From the NCBI GenBank assembly GCA_030141605.1, contig JAQGDQ010000009.1, positions 465,001 to 529,000 of the forward strand: a stretch of 64,000 nucleotides of DNA, read 5' to 3'. The stretch comes from Tubiluchus corallicola (Eukaryota; Priapulida; Priapulimorpha; Priapulimorphida; Tubiluchidae). Each line of letters opens with the position of its first letter. Position 1 is the first letter of the stretch. Of the stretch, positions 56,109-64,000 are shown one piece after another. The notes below the pieces were generated by a model, which worked only from the letters and a program-made list of their open reading frames with translations, did not search any database and was not told where the DNA came from. The position numbers were made by a program, and so were the translations under genes.

Positions 56109-59100
56109 ATGTCAACTGATAATACTGTTTTCGTAGCTCGTGATACAGAGGCAGTCCCAGAGGAACCCAATGGCAGTAAATGTGAAACGTCACGTTTTGT
56201 AATGGAGAGATTAATGTATACAGATTGTATCTTATCAAAAATGTCAGGTATGCCAAATGGTATTTATGTATGCCAGAGTCCAAAGACTCTTGACGTTAAC
56301 ACCGATGGAGAGTTAAGCAATTCGGATCCCGCAAATTACTCAGCTTGTGCCCCGTTATCTTCTCTGAATTCAGGTGTTAAAGAGGAATACACTAATAAAA
56401 AAATAGAGTGCGGTGACTGTGATCATTTGGACAGGTTAACCAGTTCAGCATTGTCGGAACAGCTAACAACCAAAACTAGCATTAATCAAACTGAGTCAGA
56501 AGCTGCATCTAGTCTGAATGTTAATATTGGCGATCTCACTGAGAATTGTGAGACTGGCAGCTTAGAAGGTCAAAATGGTGCGACTCGTCAGCAAACTAAT
56601 GACTTTTCAGGAAAGTTTTCGCTTGAACTTGCTACTGTTAGCAGCTCAGCCACACTTGTCACAACAGTGCACGCTGGTTCATGTCCTGTTCCTTCCGCTA
56701 ATGCAAGCCATGCCAGTTATACTACCAATGAAAATGAAGTAACGAAAGCTTTCCAACAGTGTCATGTCGGTGATCATCAACTTGTGTCAAAAATTTCATA
56801 CATTGCGTATGAAAGTGAACTACAGATGCCTGATATTATTCGACTTATCACAAAAGACCTGTCTGAGCCGTATTCTATATACACATATAGATACTTCATA
56901 CATAATTGGCCAAAGTTGTGTTTTCTAGTAAGCCAATTTTTTGTTTTATTAAAAACGATTGTGTGTCACTGTGTGAGTCAGTTGCACGAGTGTCATTTGA
57001 GTGATTGATGTTCTGCAATGCAGGAATTGGAATCTAATTTTGCGATTGACATATTCTACTACAGCCTGAGAGTAATCTCCAGTCTAGATGAATAGTCTTG
57101 ATTAATTTCTAAATCACTATACCTTTAATCACTCACATTATTCCAATTTCTTTTTTGTTTCGGTTTTATATTTCATAGTTTATACATAGTTTTAGTCTTT
57201 ATGAATTATCTAATTGCACTGTGGTTTTGCTGATTGCATAGTTGAGCTAGACCAAGTTATGCTTAATATAACTTCATTAAATTTCATCCAGTAAAACATG
57301 TTTTGATTGCAGGAGGTTCATAACAGGCAGGTGACATTACCTGGCCAACAAGTGTTAAAAACAATTTTGCACATAATATTTTGCTGATATTAAAACAAGT
57401 TCTTTTATTTATTGATTTACTTTTAAATTTCTGTTACATTTACTCAATGTATCAAATTGTTGGTTGAGGATACTACTGTAAGAGAGTGAATCGCAAGTGA
57501 TGTCATAATGCTGGATGATTTTATAGTAGTATGTTCAATTGTTACCTATGGACGACCTTTTCGATTGCTTAGATGTTGGGGAAAATGTTTTTAAACCTAA
57601 TCTTGTTGAATCTTAAAGATGAAGAAAAGGGAATTTTAAAGTATATCCCAAAGGAGTTTCCATACAAAGTTGTGTTACTTAACATTCAGCTGACCTGTTT
57701 GAAATACTTATGTAATTGGAAATGAAAATTTTTAATAATTTACAGTATTTGCACCACCTGAGAAGTAGTACTGCATTTCCTTCCCAGTATGCACAGTATA
57801 ATAAACAATGTGTTTTTGGTGCACCACTGATTCACCAAAAACACAATGTGACTATATTTACATTATACAGAAATTTAAACTTTTGCTTAATTAGCAGAGC
57901 ATGTGCTATTAAATGCTTTGATTATTCTTTCAAACTTTTTGCAATGGTACCTAAACTTTTTTTCATTTGAGTTGCCGTTAAAATGGCTGTACTGAACAGT
58001 CATCATCGCAAAGTTTAAATTTACAAGTTCTATACAGCATTACTGCCAATGCAAGCGCTGTATGCAATAACATAGCATGTAAGTGATATAAAATTTCAAG
58101 ACAAAATATTTAATAATATTTAATAATAATAATAAGACAAAATAATATTTATTTGTGAAGAGTGTTTTCTTTTGCTTTAACAAATTTCCAGTTAATCACC
58201 CATACTTATCAGTGACAGTAGATTCTTTGGATGTTGTACTATTTTTTGTTCGGGAAATTTAATGTATTTCTGTTTGCACTGCATGTTGCTTGTTTATTTG
58301 CTGTATAACACATAATAAGTGAAAATTCAACCCACAATTCTTATTTCTAAATAATTCATTTGTTACAAGTGCTATCTGATTCATAGCCATTTTTGACAGT
58401 TTTTAGTTAATTCACACTTTTCGTCAAATTCTTAGCAAGTTCAGGAGTTAACTTTTCTTATGCATGCATTGCTGGGCTGAGCTAGCTATATGTGCTTTTT
58501 AAAAATCATTTTATTTTTAACCGAGAAGTAAGAATTCCATTTTGCACGTGTGCAGCCCATATTTGATTGCAGTGTATGACTATTATTTAAACTCGAAAAT
58601 TGGTAGAAATGAGTAAATTCTTAGAAAGCCATAAGGTGAATCAGAGCTCTCGTATATACCCCGTAAAGTGTGCATCTTTCTTAAAAATGGACAACTAATT
58701 TGTTCTTGCTGAAAACGTAGACAGATGTGCATACCACTTGCATTGTTTCATTGTTTAGTTGAATTTGGCCTTTCTTGTACCTTTACATGTGAATTGCATA
58801 GTTAAATTTACACATTGTTTTGTTTGCTTATTGCAGGCAATGGACAGTGACAAATGTGTGGGAGCCATAGTTTGCAAGTTGGATGTTCACAAGAAAATGG
58901 CCCGACGTGGCTATATTGCCATGTTAGCAGTTGATGACGAGTACAGAAGAAGAAAAATAGGTAAATTCTTGTTTTAAACCATTTAATTTTTTAGGAAATG
59001 CTGCATTGCTCACTATAATATGTAAAATTATGCTGGTATTTGGGCTTCATTATTTAATCATGTAACCCAAGAAGATTTTATTTAATTTAATGATATTGAG

Positions 59101-61427
59101 AAACAATGTCAAATCCTGTCTGTCATGTAATATGCCAAGACCTACTATGAATTCCGATCTCATTAAGCATACTCTTACAAGTTTAATGTAAGAAAAAAAG
59201 ATTTTAACTGTAATGAGCCGTATTTTTCACTAACTTATTTACACGTCATTTTTTAATATGTTAATGATTTTTAAAGCGTTGTGTGTCCAATGGCTCTACC
59301 AAAAGAGGTGTTTTATCCACATCTTTTATAATTAGGTAAAGTAGAACATGACAGTGTATAAGAACAATCAGAAATATGTATTGTGAACGTGTGCTGACTG
59401 TCATAGTAATTTAAGAAAATTATCTCTTCATAATTTTAAACAAACAAAACGTTATTACAAATGATTACAATAAGGACTCTTGAACTCCTGGGTTTTTATC
59501 ACTCTTCCAGATGCCCTAGTGGCTATTTTTATAGCATTTCTATTTTGTTTCAAAGCCGAGCTCTCACCATACTCGGTATCATTTGACATGTTACTATAGG
59601 AGCAATTAAATTTAATTCTGTACTTTAATTATATAATTTTTTTGTATTGGCGTGCATGTTTTCTGGTTTTCTGATGTGGCACGAAAACTGCTCGCGAATG
59701 AAATAGTGAATTGATGAGTAAAGAATGTGGCATGACTGTTGGAAGCTCTTACCTAACGAAAACTTGGGGATCGCCAGCGTTTATCAATTTTGAAAATAAG
59801 TAGTGAACACTTTGTTGTTCATCATTTGGGTTCACACTTGTTTGCTCTCCATCAATAATCAAAAAACTTGGCCAGATACTGAATATATCTGTTACAGATT
59901 TGTTATTTCTTGCCCTTTTGTGACCTTTATTCGTGCAATGATGTATGAAGTGACATTCGTACGTCTGTTTAGACTTACTGCAAAATTGTTTTGGAGTTCC
60001 GATGATTTTGATAAATCAACTAGGTGCTTCAGCAGTCAGATGATCAGTCCTTGGTAACTGAAACATTGTTTCTTTTTTTAGGTTCAAATCTGGTGTTACG
60101 TGCTATCAGAGCAATGGTAGCTGATGACTGTGATGAGGTAAGAATAAACTAACTAAAGCTTCATTAAGTTTAGGCTGTTAGCATATTGTAATATACATGC
60201 ATTGACAATGGAAGTGTTGCCATCTGATTCCTTTTTTTTCTACAGCGATGTTTTATTTAAGTTTATTTACTACATCTGTGTACTCTTAAAAATACTCGAA
60301 ATCTTTAATGCAATTAGTACAATAGCAAAGAATCAGAAACTTTGGCAGCACATCAGTGGTGTAGTGTAGATTGCTGTCAGTGATTTTTAGCTAATAAGTG
60401 TGCTACTGGATGAAACAAGCTGAATGATGGGAAAGTCATATGTACATTCTTGTTCTTTAAGTAGCTGCTTAGCAATGTACACTCTTGTAGTTACGTAAAC
60501 GAGTCATATAAATGTAGTTGTTTATGTTTGTATAACATACAAACCATCGAAGCCAGCAAGATCCTGTGGCCGGTTTTGCAAACTGTTAGTTAAGTTATCG
60601 ATCTTGTTATTACATTCACTAAACTTACGTATAACAAAAACATCGTTAACTTTGTGACGGCATTGTGAAACTGGCCCCTGGTCACAGAAATCACCAGTCA
60701 ACACTTGTGCTAAGAAATTTGCACAGCATGCTACATTTGCCACTGCTATAGTAGGGATGTTAATGATAACCGTACATATCGATAATTATCGATTAACGTA
60801 TGAATGCGAAAAATCAGTTTTTATTATTATCGTATCGATATTTTTCTAGGAATATTATTTAGTTATCAAATTTAGTGTGTATCGTTCACCTTTATAAAAT
60901 TATTTCACTGTTTTCATTTATGCAGAAAATTTAAAAAACAGTTAGTTGTAAGGTTCTTGTACTTTCTACCTGTAATAGCAACTGTCTTCACTCGGAATAC
61001 ACCTTGCAAAATAACTGACTACATTATCAGTATCATTTTTTTCACTTGAAATAATTTATTGTATTGTATCATCTGAAAACCAGATTATCGATGTCGCGTC
61101 ATTTAAAAAAAAGTATTGTATCATATCGTCAAATTTGTATCGTTTAACATCCCTATGCTGTAGTAGTTGCTATTGCTGTATGGTTTATCATTGCAAAAAT
61201 AACTGACTACATTATCAGTATGATTTTTTTCGCTTGAAATAATTTATCGTATGCAATTTACCTGAATATAAATATTGAATCAAACGTAGGTGGTGCTGGA
61301 GACTGAAGTCACAAACAAACCCGCTCTCCACCTTTACGAGAACCTTGGCTTTGTCCGAGACAAGCGGCTGTTTCGTTATTATTTGAACGGAGTGGATGCA
61401 TTTAGGTTGAAGCTGTGGTTAAGATAA
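56109..61427 (+). CDS. NAA30: NAA30, catalytic subunit of the NatC N-terminal acetyltransferase
   Basis: Acetylates N-terminal Met of Met-Leu/Ile/Phe/Trp-type proteins, cotranslationally, with NAA35 and NAA38. Four exons: 56109-56927, 58837-58960, 60082-60137 and 61290-61427, phases 0, 1, 0, giving 378 residues (human 362). Residues 1 to about 230 are a poorly conserved Ser/Thr-rich extension, as in other animals. The GNAT domain starts at [20 protein letters not shown], then [71 protein letters not shown] and [18 protein letters not shown], ending LKLWLR. The acetyl-CoA loop reads RRRKIG where human has RRNGIG, so the first glycine of the RxxGxG motif is Lys. The start is the first ATG of the long frame; promoter CpGs lie at about 55720-55950. 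Confidence 0.96.
57560..58110 (-). repeat. Dispersed repeat family R1, copy 4 (inverted)
   Basis: The reverse complement carries the R1 landmarks tgaaattttatatcacttac, gcttgcattggcagtaatgc and gggatatactttaaaattcc. It lies in NAA30 intron 1. Confidence 0.6.
59652..59837 (-). repeat. Inverted dispersed repeat, copy 1
   Basis: The reverse complement closely matches 62279-62470, including atgatgaac.acaaag, ttcactact, gataaa.gctggc, ccatcagtca/caacagtcat and tcaatt.actatttcattcgc. It lies in NAA30 intron 2. The repeat class is unknown. Confidence 0.7.
60563..60681. mobile_element. Short MITE with cctgtggccggttttgcaa-type ends
   Basis: About 119 bp with imperfect inverted ends: cctgtggccggttttgcaa on the left and ttgtgaaactggcccctgg on the right. 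There is also internal pairing (gttagttaagttatcg versus cgttaactttgtgac). No clear target duplication was found. It is 70 bp from the hAT-like MITE in the same NAA30 intron. Confidence 0.5.
60752..61155. mobile_element. hAT-like MITE in NAA30 intron 3
   Basis: A 404-bp element with perfect 12-bp inverted termini, tagggatgttaa and ttaacatcccta. It is flanked by tgctatag (60744-60751) and tgctgtag (61156-61163), an 8-bp duplication with one mismatch. The interior has many atcgata motifs and no frame. It ends 134 bp before the last NAA30 exon. Confidence 0.8.
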
Positions 61428-62278
61428 TATTGAATACGGCATTCTCTTGTTAGAATTTTATTAATAAGTAAGCTCTTATTTAGGATTGTAATTTAGAATA
61501 GATCAAACATGTGTTGCATTAATTTTTTTGTCTAGTGCAGTAAAGCTTTTGTCGTGAATGTTGATTTTTTACTTACTTAATGGAATTTTTAGTTGAATTT
61601 TACTGCATGCAGTGTAAAAAGTACCAAAGGGAATTAGTTATTTAACTACAGTGAACTAACTCATATGCCTGGTGCTGTGCAGGCACCTATATAATAATAA
61701 GTAACATTATGAACTTCAAGTTGAACACTACAGCAATAACTTATATTGAGCATCAGTTAGTGGCATATAGTATTGTTTTCTTGGTAGTGTAAAAAGTAGC
61801 CTCTGCAACTTTTGTCAGGTGTGGCATTTATGAGTTGTGATTATTAATACACCTGTGCAACAAAAATTGCTACAGACTTTTGTTACTCATATTTTTGTCG
61901 AATTTATTATTGTGTACCTAGTTGTGCAAGTCCAACTGCTAAAAATGCTTCTGTTCCTTAAATTATTTCCGTTTTCTGCAGTCACGTGGGCAATTCCCAA
62001 ACATTTTTTGTTTTATTGCCAGCTCTCATATGATGTATTTGTCTATCATATCAACTAGTTTTACATCCAAATAAGGTCTTTTTTGAGCTAATGCTGTTCT
62101 ATTTATACATAATACAGCATTGTAAGGTCCTTGGCATACAACAATGCAATGAAGAAAGCAGAGTCCAGTTTTTAAATACTTCTGGAATTTACATTGCTGG
62201 CTAAATTCTGTAATAGGTGTCAGTATCAGGCCGAGTCTGATGATTATTGATTGAATGCATCAAGTGCAGAACTCGAAA
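61428..62278. other. NAA30 3' UTR and downstream flank
   Basis: AT-rich sequence after the NAA30 stop (61425-61427). No canonical AATAAA was placed with confidence. Nothing else is recognised. Confidence 0.4.
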
Positions 62279-62470
62279 ACACGAATGATGAACGACAAAG
62301 CATTCACTACTCATTGTTAAAACTGATAAATGCTGGCAATCTTCATTGTTCTTTGTTCAGGTAGGGGCTTCCATCAGTCACGCCAGATTTTTTTACTAAT
62401 CAATTTACTATTTCATTCGCAAGAAGTTTTCGTGTACAATGTGCCACATGGACACCAGAAAACAAGCTGT
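62279..62470 (+). repeat. Inverted dispersed repeat, copy 2
   Basis: Inverted partner of 59652-59837, about 2.4 kb away and on the other side of the last two NAA30 exons. A 77-codon frame continuing at 62439-62672 is probably part of the same element rather than a gene. Confidence 0.7.
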
Positions 62471-64000
62471 TGCTAAATACTTGATATTTAACTGCTTCAC
62501 TGCACCTTTTGCTGTGAGTAACAACTTACAACATAAAACGATGGCAATAGAAACAATTAATGAAGTTATTGGAACCAAATGTGATTTAGATTTGTGCTGC
62601 ATACCTCAAAAGTTGAGACGCATGCCTTACTCACTAGATATCAGCTTCTTACAGCCTTCACTTCTGCAATAAGGCTTAACTTGAATAATTGTCACAATTT
62701 TAAATAGAGAAAATCAAACTTCAGCAACGTGAACTTGGGTTTACTTTTTGTTTTTATTTACAGTTTTAATTTGTTCACCTCCTATGGGTGCGGTATTACA
62801 AAAATTAATTTTCCTTTTTATCAAAATCACAATACAGATGCTTTATGATCATAGATAAAAACGTCCCTATATCTATTTATATACATGGGGATCAAATAGC
62901 TGTCTGATAAAACTGTTATTGCAAAGTGTTATCTGGCTCACAATAAATGCCACGGTAACACTTAGCATAAAAATACGCCACTGGTACATAAAACTAAAAC
63001 TACTTGATAAAAATACATGTTAGCTACAAGTTTTCTCACTTTATATTGCCATTTTGTATCACGTTACATTTCGATAAGAGACGCTTTATTAAACTCGCAA
63101 ATATAAAAGCTGAGATTATGCAAATTAGTATAAAATCTACATGGAAATTAATACAAACACGTCCAAAACAATTAAAATGACTAAGAACAATGTAGTTTGA
63201 CATCGAGCAATCTTAACTCATGCAAATTACATTAATTCATGTGTAAATTATTGATACAAGCAAATAATACAGTAACTGTCATAGTCACTAACAGACGTCA
63301 AAACAGGAAACGTTACTAATAATGAAACATGCAAGATATAAATTAGAAAATAACATAAAAATGCAAACTATTTAATGTATACAACTATTTTTAATTGTGC
63401 TGTTTGTAACGTAAATAAAATTTTCTCGAATTTTCAAATACACGAAGCTAACATAGCAACACAGCTGCCGTTTAAAATTCTTGCTAAAAATCAGTCCAGC
63501 ACTATATATAGGCAGAGAGAGTCAACAGCAACGGGACGAATCAAAATTTTGAGCTGAAATTTATTTATATTTACACTAAGATGAAAAAGGCAGTTGGATT
63601 CCACCTACTTGAAAAATTTCAGAGAAAACATTCAATATTGCACGCTGTTATGCTTAGAAGAAACCATATGTCATGCGACAAAGTCAGCGTGCATGCAACC
63701 GAATGTGTTGTACGCAATAAAACATTTTAACGAAAACTAACACTCCAATTAGTTTTGACACGAAATATTACGCATGTTTATCAGTACTTCACAAGGCAAA
63801 ACAAACCTCTTAAAGCAACATTAGCAGCAACAGATTTCATTATGTGTTTCACAGCAGTTTTTTGCAGCACGTCAGTTTTCCATACATTTTACAAAATTAG
63901 ACTGAGGAAGTTTTCAAATGATAAGTTCTGCCAAGGAATTTACTACTATACATCATTTTATGATAAAACAAATGGATAGCACCAATTACCTATTTTACTG
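62471..64000. other. Unassigned right edge
   Basis: AT-rich, with no frame above about 75 codons that looks like protein. I see no exon, RNA gene or delimited repeat. It may be flank or UTR of a gene beyond the window. Confidence 0.4.

Noticed and set aside
62439-62672. 77-codon frame starting MCHMDTRKQ
   Set aside because: It begins inside a dispersed repeat whose other copy is not open, so it is more likely a repeat fragment.

Overview
The window is AT-rich, intron-dense nuclear DNA from an animal, most likely an invertebrate. Four conserved eukaryotic genes can be read exon by exon with matching GT-AG junctions and phases: ABCD4 (minus), PRPF39 (plus), COA6 (minus) and NAA30 (plus). A fifth multi-exon gene, a coiled-coil protein I cannot name (plus), sits inside the last ABCD4 intron. 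Short genes with many introns, retroelements and MITEs point to a metazoan. The Ty3/gypsy element resembles, from memory, elements of cnidarians and other non-bilaterian or soft-bodied invertebrates, but I cannot assign the phylum.

Layout: 1-2955 is gene-poor flank with one hAT-like MITE. 2956-25226 is ABCD4 on the minus strand, 16 recognised exons; its 9.4-kb last intron (3162-12534) wholly contains the antisense coiled-coil gene (3790-12150). Other ABCD4 introns hold a 5S-rRNA-like fragment, a LINE tail, two Harbinger-like MITEs, a hAT MITE with a perfect 8-bp target duplication and a tRNA-like sequence. 25227-29837 is the divergent 5' region between ABCD4 and PRPF39, with a LINE remnant and a long TC/CA microsatellite. 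29838-~42190 is PRPF39, whose first coding exon encodes a SAP domain that splices in phase to a long acidic exon and then the HAT-repeat body. COA6 (43870-44881) is tail-to-tail with PRPF39. 46000-47870 is a decayed LINE. 48626-54587 is a complete, apparently young Ty3/gypsy-type LTR retrotransposon with 202-bp LTRs that read as identical, yet with two frameshifts and one in-frame stop. 56109-61427 is NAA30, with a hAT-like MITE in intron 3. 61428-64000 has no recognisable gene.

The genes serve unrelated housekeeping roles: lysosomal cobalamin export (ABCD4), U1 snRNP/5' splice-site function (PRPF39), cytochrome c oxidase copper-site assembly (COA6) and N-terminal acetylation by NatC (NAA30). 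I see no operon-like logic. The most unusual features are the nested antisense coiled-coil gene, the SAP-acidic-PRPF39 architecture, and the dense set of MITEs with readable target duplications. All calls were made by eye from the sequence; family names come from remembered motif similarity and no database search was run.
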